64,000 nucleotides of DNA from NCBI RefSeq assembly GCF_014651015.1, contig NZ_BMWB01000018.1:1-64000 (forward strand). Reading direction: 5' to 3'. The DNA is from Streptomyces xantholiticus. Its GTDB lineage: Bacteria > Actinomycetota > Actinomycetes > Streptomycetales > Streptomycetaceae. A model generated the notes under the pieces. That model had not been told where the DNA came from. It saw only the letters and a program-made list of their open reading frames with translations, and did not search any database. Positions within the stretch are counted from its first letter, which is position 1, and the number at the start of each line of letters is the position of its first letter. Positions 1 to 7,795 of the stretch are shown here, in pieces. A program made the translations under genes and the position numbers.

Positions 1-250
1 TGTACTCACCCTCGCGGGCTTTCCTCCGGGCGCTTCCCTTCGGTCTTGCGTTTCCGACTCTACCAGACTCTTTCGTGTCCGATTCCCGGCCGACGGGATT
101 TTGCTTGCCTTTCAGTTCTCCGCTTTCGCGTTTCCCTTTCCGGCGACTCCGACTTTATCAGAGGTTCTGAGTCGGAATTCCCCGCCCCCTCCGGGCACCA
201 CGAAGCACACATGAGTGTGGGGGGTTCCCGTCCAGGCGGAGCCGTAAACG
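1..250 (-). promoter_or_regulatory. rRNA operon leader and promoter region (16S lies left of the window)
   Basis: Read on the minus strand, positions 60 to 1 match the conserved Streptomyces leader just before 16S rRNA, ending in GAGGGTGAGTACA at the window edge. Two promoter-like -10 hexamers in the same context (TCTGR-TARAGT-CGG) are visible: TAAAGT at 157-152 and TAGAGT at 62-57. No TTGACA-like -35 was found at 17 bp from either, so they may be weak promoters or conserved leader elements. The low coding signal and purine-rich, lower-GC sequence fit a leader. The identification rests on recall of Streptomyces rrn leaders; the 16S gene itself is not in view. Confidence 0.78.
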
Positions 251-255
251 TACTG

Positions 256-292
256 GAGCGGGGCGCCCCGATGCAAATCGGGGGCCCCGCTC
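256..292 (-). terminator. Hairpin terminator after rnj
   Basis: Near-perfect inverted repeat of about 16 bp (GAGCGGGGCGCCCCGAT against ATCGGGGGCCCCGCTC, one bulge) with a GCAA loop. It sits 39 bp past the RNase J stop and just before the rRNA promoter region, so it would insulate rnj from the rRNA operon. There is no U-tract, as is common in Streptomyces. Confidence 0.6.
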
Positions 293-330
293 CGGTGTTG
301 GCGCCCTCGGACGCGCTGTCCGACGCCGCG

Positions 331-2016
331 TCAGACCTCGACGACGACCGGAAGGATCATCGGACGCCGGCGGTAGGTGTCTGAGACCCACTTGCCCACC
401 GTGCGGCGGACGAGCTGCTGCAGCTGGTGCGGCTCTGCGACGCCGTCCGAGGCCGCCCTGGCGATCGCGTCTTCGATCTTGGGCATGACGCCCGAGAACG
501 CCGCGTCCTCGATACCGGACCCCCTCGCATGGATGTTGGGTCCGCCCAGGACCTTGCCGGTCGTGCTGTCGACGACGAGGAAGACGGAGATGATGCCTTC
601 CTCCCCGAGGATCCGGCGGTCCTTGAGCGCGGGCTCGGTGACGTCTCCGACGGACAGGCCGTCGACGTACACATAACCGGCCTGGACCTTGCCGACGATC
701 TTGGCCTTGCCGTCGACGAGGTCGACGACCACGCCGTCCTCGGCGATCACGATGTGGTCCTTGGGGACACCTGTCAGAGCGCCGAGCTCCGCGTTGGCGC
801 GCAGATGGCGCCACTCGCCGTGGACCGGCATCAGGTTCTTCGGCTTGCAGATGTTGTAGAAGTACAGCAGCTCGCCGGCCGACGCGTGGCCCGAGACGTG
901 CACCTTGGCGTTGCCCTTGTGGACGACGTTGGCGCCCCACCGGGTGAGACCGTTGATCACGCGGTACACCGCGTTCTCGTTGCCCGGGATGAGGGAGGAA
1001 GCCAGGATGACCGTGTCGCCCTGCACGATCCGGATCTGGTGGTCGCGGTTGGCCATCCGGGAGAGGGCGGCCATCGGCTCACCCTGGGAACCGGTGCAGA
1101 CGAGCACGACCTCGTGGTCGGGCAGATCGTCGAGCGTCTTGACGTCCACGACGAGTCCGGCCGGGACACGGAGGTAGCCCAGGTCACGGGCGATGCCCAT
1201 GTTGCGGACCATCGAACGCCCCACGAAGGCGACACGCCTTCCGTACTCGTGGGCGGCGTCGAGGATCTGCTGGATGCGGTGGACGTGGCTGGCGAAGCTG
1301 GCCACGATGATGCGCTTCTGGGCGTTCGCGAAGACGGTGCGCAGCACGTTGGAGATGTCGCGCTCGGGCGGCACGAAGCCCGGCACCTCGGCGTTCGTCG
1401 AGTCCGAGAGCAGGAGGTCGATGCCCTCTTCGCTCAGCCGCGCGAAGGCGTGCAGGTCGGTGAGGCGCCGGTCCAGCGGCAGCTGGTCCATCTTGAAGTC
1501 GCCGGTGTGGACCGCCATGCCCGCCGGGGTGCGGATGGCGACGGCCAGCGCGTCCGGGATCGAGTGGTTGACCGCGATGAACTCGCAGTCGAAGGGGCCG
1601 ATGCGCTCACGTTGGCCCTCGGCCACCTGGAGGGTGTACGGGCGGATGCGGTGTTCCTGGAGCTTGGCCTCGATCAGAGCGAGGGTCAGCTTGGAGCCGA
1701 TCAGCGGGATGTCCGGCTTCAGCCGGAGCAGGTACGGGACGCCGCCGATGTGGTCCTCGTGGCCGTGCGTGAGCACGATGCCGTCGACGTCGTCGAGGCG
1801 GTCCCTGATGGTGGTGAAGTCCGGCAGGATCAGGTCGATGCCGGGCTGCTCCTCCTCGGGGAAGAGGACGCCGCAGTCGACGATCAGCAGCCGGCCGTCG
1901 TACTCGAAGACGGTCATGTTGCGGCCGATCTCGCCGAGACCGCCGAGCGGGGTGACGCGCAGGCCGCCCTTCGGCAGCTTGGGCGGCGCGCCGAGTTCAG
2001 GATGCGGATGACTCAA
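331..2016 (-). CDS. rnj: Ribonuclease J
   Basis: 561-residue metallo-beta-lactamase/beta-CASP ribonuclease with 5'-to-3' exonuclease and endonuclease activity, acting in mRNA decay and in rRNA maturation. The zinc-binding motif HGHEDH is at residues 84-89, after the N-terminal GLGEIGRN strand. The HTGD motif and the C-terminal HVSGHAS motif of the beta-CASP family are also present. The chosen start is TTG (reads LSHPHPEL) because GAGGAG lies just upstream and it gives the usual 561-residue Streptomyces length; an in-frame start 57 bp upstream would add residues unlike the family. It is followed by a hairpin and then the rRNA operon promoter region, and lies downstream of dapA on the same strand. 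Confidence 0.95.
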   Translation of the reverse strand: MSHPHPELGAPPKLPKGGLRVTPLGGLGEIGRNMTVFEYDGRLLIVDCGVLFPEEEQPGIDLILPDFTTIRDRLDDVDGIVLTHGHEDHIGGVPYLLRLKPDIPLIGSKLTLALIEAKLQEHRIRPYTLQVAEGQRERIGPFDCEFIAVNHSIPDALAVAIRTPAGMAVHTGDFKMDQLPLDRRLTDLHAFARLSEEGIDLLLSDSTNAEVPGFVPPERDISNVLRTVFANAQKRIIVASFASHVHRIQQILDAAHEYGRRVAFVGRSMVRNMGIARDLGYLRVPAGLVVDVKTLDDLPDHEVVLVCTGSQGEPMAALSRMANRDHQIRIVQGDTVILASSLIPGNENAVYRVINGLTRWGANVVHKGNAKVHVSGHASAGELLYFYNICKPKNLMPVHGEWRHLRANAELGALTGVPKDHIVIAEDGVVVDLVDGKAKIVGKVQAGYVYVDGLSVGDVTEPALKDRRILGEEGIISVFLVVDSTTGKVLGGPNIHARGSGIEDAAFSGVMPKIEDAIARAASDGVAEPHQLQQLVRRTVGKWVSDTYRRRPMILPVVVEV

Positions 2017-2184
2017 AAGACTCTCCTCACCATGTACGCCACCTACCGCTGGGGCACGTGGCGTACATGACATTCATGCACTTGCTGTTGTCTGTGTACA
2101 GCCGGGTCCGTCGGCCGACCGCGGTGGGTCGGCCCGGGGCGGTCTCGCCGGCCGGTTCTTCGCCTATTCAGTTGTGAAGTCTGT

Positions 2185-3084
2185 TCAGAGCTGTACCCCG
2201 CCGGCCGCCAGGTCGAGCTTGAGCTGTGCGGTTTCTTCCGGGGAGAGCTCGACGAGGGGCAGCCGCAGCGGACCTGCCGGCAGGCCCTGGAGGGTCAGTG
2301 CCGCCTTGGTGGTGATGACGCCCTGGGTGCGGAACATGCCGGTGAACACCGGGAGCAGCTTCTGGTGGATCTCCGTGGCCTTCTCGACGTCCCCGCCCCG
2401 GTGGGCGTCGAGCAGGGCGCGCAGTTCCGGGGTGACGACGTGGCCCACGACGGAAACGAAGCCGCAGGCGCCGACGGAGAGCAGCGGCAGGTTGAGCATG
2501 TCGTCGCCGGAGTACCAGGCGAGGCCGCTGCGGGCGATGGCCCAGCTGGCGCGGCCGAGGTCGCCCTTGGCGTCCTTGTTGGCGACGATCCGCGGGTGGT
2601 CGGCCAGCCGGACGATCGTCTCGGTGTCGATCGGTACACCACTGCGGCCGGGGATGTCGTAGAGCATCACGGGCAGACCGGTCGCGTCGGCGATGGCCGT
2701 GAAGTGCCGGAACAGGCCCTCCTGAGGGGGCTTGTTGTAGTACGGCGTCACGGCGAGCAGGCCGTGTGCGCCGGCGCGCTCGGCGGCGCGGGCGAGCTCG
2801 ATGCTGTGGTGGGTGTCGTTGGTGCCGATTCCGGCGACGACATGTGCCCGGTCTCCTACCGCTTCCAGCACTGCCCGTACGAGCTGGTCTTTCTCCGCGT
2901 CGCTGGTGGTGGGCGACTCGCCGGTGGTGCCGTTGACGATCAGGCCGTCGTTGCCTGCGTCCACCAGATGGGCGGCCAGTTGCTGGGCGCCTGCGAGGTC
3001 AAGTGCGCCGTCCGCCGCGAACGGCGTGACCATGGCGGTGAGGACCCGCCCGAAGGGGGTCTGCGGAGTGGAGATCGGAGCCAT
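2185..3084 (-). CDS. dapA: 4-hydroxy-tetrahydrodipicolinate synthase
   Basis: Condenses pyruvate with aspartate semialdehyde, the first committed step to diaminopimelate and lysine (cytosolic TIM-barrel aldolase). At 299 residues it has the usual length. Visible motifs are GTTGES near 52-57, the tyrosine of YDIPGRSG (about Tyr142), and the Schiff-base lysine in the NKD..GDL strand (about Lys170). The ATG start (MAPIST) is preferred over a GTG three codons upstream because it matches family length; neither has a strong Shine-Dalgarno sequence. It sits between thyX and rnj on the same strand. dapB, the next enzyme of the pathway, is about 2.6 kb away. Confidence 0.95.
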   Translation of the reverse strand: MAPISTPQTPFGRVLTAMVTPFAADGALDLAGAQQLAAHLVDAGNDGLIVNGTTGESPTTSDAEKDQLVRAVLEAVGDRAHVVAGIGTNDTHHSIELARAAERAGAHGLLAVTPYYNKPPQEGLFRHFTAIADATGLPVMLYDIPGRSGVPIDTETIVRLADHPRIVANKDAKGDLGRASWAIARSGLAWYSGDDMLNLPLLSVGACGFVSVVGHVVTPELRALLDAHRGGDVEKATEIHQKLLPVFTGMFRTQGVITTKAALTLQGLPAGPLRLPLVELSPEETAQLKLDLAAGGVQL

Positions 3085-3157
3085 GGGTAACACGCTACTC
3101 GCTGCTCAGCGCCGGGGGTCCCCTTGGGTGGCGTGAGGTACGACGTGGCATGCGGAG

Positions 3158-3195
3158 CCCGGCACTGCCTGCTCGGGGGTTCAAGCAGTGCCGGG
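3158..3195. terminator. Hairpin between thyX and dapA
   Basis: 11-bp perfect stem (CCCGGCACTGC against GCAGTGCCGGG) with a 16-nt loop, about 105 bp past the thyX stop. It is a probable thyX terminator. The rest of the thyX-dapA gap shows no further structure. Confidence 0.55.
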
Positions 3196-3299
3196 TCCGT
3201 TTGATCAGCCTAGATGAACTTCTCGAAACGCCGCAATACGGACACTTCGCTGCGCCTGCCGCACATCTGTGCCCTGCCTGGCCGGTGCCCCTGTGTGCC

Positions 3300-4040
3300 T
3301 TATGGGGCGATGCGCCCGTTGGCGTTGAAGGCGGCGTACGTGAGCGGCATGAGCTTGGCCCAGTGCTGCTCCATCTTCTCGCCGACCATCTCGATCTCAC
3401 GCTGTGGGAAGGACGGCACCTTCGCCTGCTCGTGCTGGGTGCGCAGACCGAGGAAGTGCATCAGCGAGCGTGCGTTGCATGTGGCGTACATCGAGGAGTA
3501 CATGCCGACCGGAAGGACGGACCGGGCGACCTCACGCGCGACGCCCGCGTCGAGCATCTCCACGTACGCCTCGTAGGCCTGGCGGTAGGAGTCGACCATC
3601 ACCCGGCCGGTCAGCTCCTGCTGGGCCTGGGTGCCCTCGACGAACACGTACTTGCCGGGGCGGCCCTCCTGGACGAGCTTGCGCTCGGCGTCCGGGATGT
3701 AGAAGACCGGCTCCAGACGGCGGTAGCGGCCGGACTCCTCGTTGTACGACCAGCCGGCGCGGTGCCGCATGAACTCGCGGAAGACGAAGATGGGGGCGCT
3801 GATGAAGAACGTCATCGAGTTGTGCTCGAAGGGGCTGCCGTGCCGGTCCCGCATCAGGAAGTTGATGAGGCCCTTCGAGCGGTCCGGGTCCTTCGAGAGC
3901 TCCTCCAGCGACTGCTCGCCCGCGGTGGAGACGCGGGCGGCCCACAGCACGTCGGAGTCTCCGGCGGTGTGCTTCACCAGCTCGACGGTCACGTCGCTGC
4001 GGAAGCTGGGCTCGGCCATCTCTGCGGGGGTCTCACTCAC
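3300..4040 (-). CDS. thyX: Flavin-dependent thymidylate synthase
   Basis: Converts dUMP to dTMP using FAD, methylenetetrahydrofolate and NADPH. It is 246 residues from a GTG start (MSETPAEM) preceded by GGAAGGA. The ThyX signature is present as RHR at residues 92-94 followed by NEES-GRY. The spacing from RHR to the conserved Ser103 is eight residues, one more than the textbook RHRX7S. The much longer open frame upstream has no family similarity and is ignored. It lies upstream of dapA on the same strand and diverges from the small membrane protein at 4256. Confidence 0.95.
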   Translation of the reverse strand: MSETPAEMAEPSFRSDVTVELVKHTAGDSDVLWAARVSTAGEQSLEELSKDPDRSKGLINFLMRDRHGSPFEHNSMTFFISAPIFVFREFMRHRAGWSYNEESGRYRRLEPVFYIPDAERKLVQEGRPGKYVFVEGTQAQQELTGRVMVDSYRQAYEAYVEMLDAGVAREVARSVLPVGMYSSMYATCNARSLMHFLGLRTQHEQAKVPSFPQREIEMVGEKMEQHWAKLMPLTYAAFNANGRIAP

Positions 4041-4255
4041 CGGCGGGGTCCTTCCAGTTGCATCGCTCGGGGCGGCGCCCACTCTACGGCGCGGCACCGA
4101 CAGCGCCGACCACGACGGCCGCTGGAGGTGTCCTTTGGTCAATTCGGGGAATTCGGGCACCAAATGACCCTTGCTTTCGTCTGTACCAGTAGCAGTGTTC
4201 AACCACACAGCGTCGATGACGCAGCCTTCCTCACGAGTTCCTTGGAGAGTCCCCG

Positions 4256-4495
4256 ATGTTCCTCCGGCGAGAAGCCGTCCCTTTCGCATTCGTCGCAGAG
4301 GCCGACGCCTTCCGCAGTAATGTCACTCCCCCGCCGCGCGTCCGTCCCAGCCGTTCACAGCTCGCGGGCCGGGCGCTCGTCGGGCTGACCGTCGTCGGCG
4401 GGCTGGTCGGGTCCCTGCTCTTCGGGCTTCCCGCCCTGGAGACGGACCGGACGCCGGCTCATTCCCAGAAGTCCGAAGCGTCACGAAACCGCTGA
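4256..4495 (+). CDS. Small single-pass membrane protein, unknown function
   Basis: 79 residues. An N-terminal soluble part (MFLRREAVPFAFVAEAD) is followed by one hydrophobic helix at about residues 39-61 and a charged tail. The ATG is preceded by GGAGAG at a suitable distance, and the gene diverges from thyX across a 215-bp gap, so promoters for both probably lie at 4041-4255. I believe a similar protein sits next to thyX in other streptomycetes, but I recognise no domain. The function is unknown. Confidence 0.7.
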   Translation: MFLRREAVPFAFVAEADAFRSNVTPPPRVRPSRSQLAGRALVGLTVVGGLVGSLLFGLPALETDRTPAHSQKSEASRNR

Positions 4496-4618
4496 CGCCG
4501 CCGCCCGACGACACGGAAGGCACCCCCATGGCCCCCCTGGGGTGGTCCACGTCCGGCGGCCTCGGTAGCCTCACCCGGGCACAGCCCAACCGAGTGTGCC
4601 GGTGAGTGAGGATCAGTC

Positions 4619-5164
4619 GTGCCCCTGCCCTTTCTGACGGCCGACCGTGCTTTTGACACGCAAGCGGACGACGTCGCACTGCCTTTCGACGATCGCGACC
4701 AGTGGCGGCGTCCGTACCGCCCCGGGCCGTGGCGGGTGGGGGCCGCTGCCCTGCTGTTGTTGCTCGCCTCGTTCGTGCTGATCGCGGCAGTGATCACCGC
4801 CTTCGCCGGGGCCCTGTCCGGTGCCGGGGCGTGTTTCCTGCTCGGTCTCGTCGTGATCGCGGCGGCGCTGAGGCTGCTGCGCATGGGCGTCTGGGTCAGC
4901 GGGCACGGCCTGCGGCGCGTGGCCTTCTTCTCGACCAGCACGATCCCGTGGCGCCGTACCGCCCAGCTGCGCACGGTGCAGCAGCCGGTGCGCTGGCTCG
5001 GCATGCCCCGCACGGTGCAGGGGCAGGCGTTGGTGGTCGCCCGGCAGGGTGAGCCCCTCACGCTGCTCACCGACCACAACGCCGACTTCCTGTCGCGCCC
5101 CGAGGCCTTCGACCGCGCCGCGGACACGGTCGAGGCGTGGGGCGCCGAGTACCGCACCGGCTGA
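4619..5164 (+). CDS. Membrane protein with PH-like domain
   Basis: 181 residues with a soluble N-terminus and two adjacent hydrophobic helices (about residues 40-65 and 68-85). The following stretch (WVSGHGLRRV to LLTDHN) resembles a bacterial PH-like domain packed on the membrane; that resemblance is by eye. The GTG start at 4619 follows GTGAGGAT. It is convergent with the TPR-like gene at 5183, only 18 bp apart. No enzymatic motif is seen, and the function is unknown. Confidence 0.8.
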   Translation: MPLPFLTADRAFDTQADDVALPFDDRDQWRRPYRPGPWRVGAAALLLLLASFVLIAAVITAFAGALSGAGACFLLGLVVIAAALRLLRMGVWVSGHGLRRVAFFSTSTIPWRRTAQLRTVQQPVRWLGMPRTVQGQALVVARQGEPLTLLTDHNADFLSRPEAFDRAADTVEAWGAEYRTG

Positions 5165-5182
5165 CACCGGCCCGGTACGGCG

Positions 5183-5635
5183 TCAGCTCGGGACGGACCG
5201 GCCGTCGTGCAGGGCGATCGCCCGCTGCATGGCCCGCCGGGCCCGCGGTGTGTCCCGCGCGTCGTGATAGGCGACGGCCAGCCGGAACCAGCAGCGCCAG
5301 TCGTCCGGTGAATCCTCCGTCTCCGCACGTCGCTTGGCGAACACGGCGTCCGCGGAGTCGCGGTCGATGCGTCCGCCGGGCGTGCGGACCAGCTCGTCGG
5401 CCGGCAGTCCGCCTTCCGCCTCCAGTTCCGCGGCCAGTCGGTTGGCCCGGCTGACGAACTGGGTGTTCTTCCACAGGAACCAGGCACCGATCACCGGCAG
5501 GATCAGCACCGCGACCCCGAACATGACGGTGAGCGCGGTGCCCTGTTTCAGCAGCATCACACCCCGGCTGCCGACCAGGACGAAGTAGACGACCAGGACG
5601 GCAGCCGTGAGGAAGTACGTGATCTTTGCGCGCAT
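5183..5635 (-). CDS. Membrane protein with C-terminal TPR-like helices
   Basis: 150 residues. Two hydrophobic helices (about 6-25 and 37-56) are followed by a helical soluble part, where WRCWFRLAVAYHDARDTPRA looks like one tetratricopeptide unit. It starts 8 bp after the dapB stop on the same strand, so it is probably the last gene of the rpsO-pnp-pepR-dapB transcript. No catalytic motif is seen. A scaffold role is possible from the TPR but is only inference. Confidence 0.82.
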   Translation of the reverse strand: MRAKITYFLTAAVLVVYFVLVGSRGVMLLKQGTALTVMFGVAVLILPVIGAWFLWKNTQFVSRANRLAAELEAEGGLPADELVRTPGGRIDRDSADAVFAKRRAETEDSPDDWRCWFRLAVAYHDARDTPRARRAMQRAIALHDGRSVPS

Positions 5636-5643
5636 GGTCCGCT

Positions 5644-6396
5644 TCAGCCGAGGTCGAGGAAGTTCTCCAGGCCGAACGTGAGGCCGGGAGCAGATACGAC
5701 ACGGCGCACGCCGAGCAGGATGCCGGGCATGAAGCTGCTGTGGTGCAGGGAGTCGTGGCGGATGGTGAGCGTCTCGCCCTCACCGCCGAGCAGCACCTCC
5801 TGATGAGCCAGCAGGCCGCGCAGCCGCACCGCGTGCACCGGGATCCCGTCGACGTCCGCGCCCCGCGCGCCGTCCAGGGCGGTGACCGTGGCGTCGGGCT
5901 GCGGCGCGCAGCCGGCCTCGGCACGCGCCGCCGCGATGAGCTGGGCCGTGCGGGTCGCGGTGCCGGAGGGGGCATCCGCCTTGTTCGGGTGGTGCAGCTC
6001 GACGACCTCGACCGACTCGTAGTAACGGGCGGCCTGCTGAGCGAACTTCATGGTGAGGACCGCGCCGATGGAGAAGTTGGGGGCGATGAGCACCCCGGTC
6101 TCCGGGGAGGCCGCGAGCGAGGTGTTCAGCTGCGCGAGCCGGTCGTCGGTCCACCCCGTGGTGCCGACGACGGCGTGCATCCCGCGGCGTACGCAGAAGT
6201 CCAGATTGCCCATGACGGACGCCGGGGTGGTCAGCTCGACGACGACCTGGGTGCCGGACTCCACGAGGGTCTCCAGCTTGTCGCCGCGGCCGAGCGCCGC
6301 GACCAGTTCCATGTCGTCGGCGGCCTCGACCGCTCGTACGGCTTCGGAGCCGATACGGCCCTTGGCACCGAGTACGGCCACGCGCAGCTTGCTCAT
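5644..6396 (-). CDS. dapB: 4-hydroxy-tetrahydrodipicolinate reductase
   Basis: Reduces the DapA product to tetrahydrodipicolinate with NAD(P)H, the second step of the diaminopimelate branch. 250 residues. The N-terminal Rossmann motif VLGAKGRIG is at about 8-16, and the catalytic and substrate loop ELHHPNKADAPSGTA is in the middle. The ATG start is preceded by AAGGAAA. It follows the M16 protease by 19 bp, and the next gene begins 8 bp after it, which supports co-transcription. Confidence 0.95.
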   Translation of the reverse strand: MSKLRVAVLGAKGRIGSEAVRAVEAADDMELVAALGRGDKLETLVESGTQVVVELTTPASVMGNLDFCVRRGMHAVVGTTGWTDDRLAQLNTSLAASPETGVLIAPNFSIGAVLTMKFAQQAARYYESVEVVELHHPNKADAPSGTATRTAQLIAAARAEAGCAPQPDATVTALDGARGADVDGIPVHAVRLRGLLAHQEVLLGGEGETLTIRHDSLHHSSFMPGILLGVRRVVSAPGLTFGLENFLDLG

Positions 6397-6415
6397 CGCT
6401 TCGTTTCCTTAAGGG

Positions 6416-7795
6416 TTAGGAGACCGCTTCATGGAGGCGGTCCGCCTGCTTGTCCTTGAGCGGGCCGATGACCGACAGCGACGGGCGCTGTCCCAGTACG
6501 TCCGCGGCCACCGCGCGCACCTCGTCGGGCGTGACGGCGGATATCCGGGCGAGCATCTCGTCGACCGACATCTGGGAGCCCCAGCACAACTCGCTCTTGC
6601 CGATGCGGTTCATCAGCGCGCCCGTGTCCTCCAGGCCCAGAACCGTGGAGCCGGAGAGCTGGCCGACGGCGCGGCGGATCTCCTCGTCGGACAGCCCCTC
6701 GGAGGCCACCCGGTCGAGCTCACTGCGGCAGATCTTGAGCACGTCGTGGACCTGGTTGGGCCGGCAGCCCGCGTACACGCCGAACAGGCCGGTGTCCGCG
6801 AAGCTGGAGGTGTACGAGTACACGCTGTAGGCGAGCCCGCGCTTCTCCCGTACCTCCTGGAAGAGACGTGAGGACATACCGCCGCCAAGGGCGGTGTTCA
6901 GCACGCCGAGGGCCCAGCGGCGGTCGTCGGTACGGGCGAGGCCCGGCATGCCGAGCACGACGTGCGCCTGCTCGGTCCGGCGGCTGAGCAGGTCGACCTT
7001 GCCCGCGGTGCGCAGGGCGCGGCTCCCGTCGCGGGGAGGAGTCGGGACGGCGTCCGTACGGGACAGCGCGCCGGCCTTCTCGAAGGCGCGGCGCACCTGG
7101 CGTACGACCGTGGCGTGGTCGATGTTGCCCGCCGCGGCGACGACCAGGTGGGTCGGGTCGTAGTGCTTCTTGTAGAAGCGCCTGATCCGGTCCGCCGTCA
7201 GGGCGTTCACCGTGTCGACGGTGCCGAGGACCGGGCGGCCCAGGGGGGTGTCGCCGAACATGGTGTGCGCAAACAGGTCGTGCACACAGTCGCCGGGATC
7301 GTCCTCGGTCATGGCGATCTCTTCGAGGATGACGCCGCGCTCGGCGTCGACGTCCTCCTGCAGGATCAGTGAGCCGGTGAGCATGTCGCACACCACGTCG
7401 ATGGCGAGCGGCAGGTCGGTGTCGAGCACCCGCGCGTAGTAGCAGGTGTACTCCTTGGCCGTGAAGGCGTTCATCTCGCCGCCGACCGCGTCGAGGGCGG
7501 CGGAGATGTCGAGTGCGGAACGCTTCTTCGTGCCCTTGAACAGGAGGTGCTCGAGATAGTGGGTGGCGCCGCCGAGCGAGGGCGTCTCGTCGCGCGAGCC
7601 GACGTGCGCCCAGATGCCGAAGGTGGCGGACCGCACGGACGGCAGGGCCTCCGTGACGACACGCAGCCCGCCGGGGAGGGTGGTGCGCCGGACGGTGCCG
7701 ATGCCGTCCTTGCCCTTGAGCAGGGTTTGGGTACGGGCGACGGCCCGCGCCTCCGAGGAGGTGCGGGCCGTCGCCTGCGAACTACGGGACGTCAC
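6416..7795 (-). CDS. pepR: M16 family zinc metalloprotease
   Basis: 459-residue insulinase/processing-peptidase-like protease. The inverted zinc motif HYLEH is at residues 79-83, with the third ligand expected in the ILEEIAM helix about 75 residues later. Two M16 halves are visible, the second beginning around residue 230. It starts with GTG, overlapping the pnp stop by 4 bp (GTGA), so it is translationally coupled to pnp. Homologues sit directly after pnp in many Actinobacteria and Firmicutes. The physiological substrate is not known from the sequence. The gene symbol follows common Streptomyces usage. Confidence 0.9.
   Translation of the reverse strand: MTSRSSQATARTSSEARAVARTQTLLKGKDGIGTVRRTTLPGGLRVVTEALPSVRSATFGIWAHVGSRDETPSLGGATHYLEHLLFKGTKKRSALDISAALDAVGGEMNAFTAKEYTCYYARVLDTDLPLAIDVVCDMLTGSLILQEDVDAERGVILEEIAMTEDDPGDCVHDLFAHTMFGDTPLGRPVLGTVDTVNALTADRIRRFYKKHYDPTHLVVAAAGNIDHATVVRQVRRAFEKAGALSRTDAVPTPPRDGSRALRTAGKVDLLSRRTEQAHVVLGMPGLARTDDRRWALGVLNTALGGGMSSRLFQEVREKRGLAYSVYSYTSSFADTGLFGVYAGCRPNQVHDVLKICRSELDRVASEGLSDEEIRRAVGQLSGSTVLGLEDTGALMNRIGKSELCWGSQMSVDEMLARISAVTPDEVRAVAADVLGQRPSLSVIGPLKDKQADRLHEAVS

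Noticed and set aside
46..384. 112-residue plus-strand open frame at the left edge
   Set aside because: It lies in the rRNA leader region and over the end of rnj; no codon signal or family match.
3150..3200. tRNA-like sequence (GGGTTCAA in the thyX-dapA gap)
   Set aside because: No acceptor or anticodon stems can be drawn; the segment is explained by the terminator hairpin.
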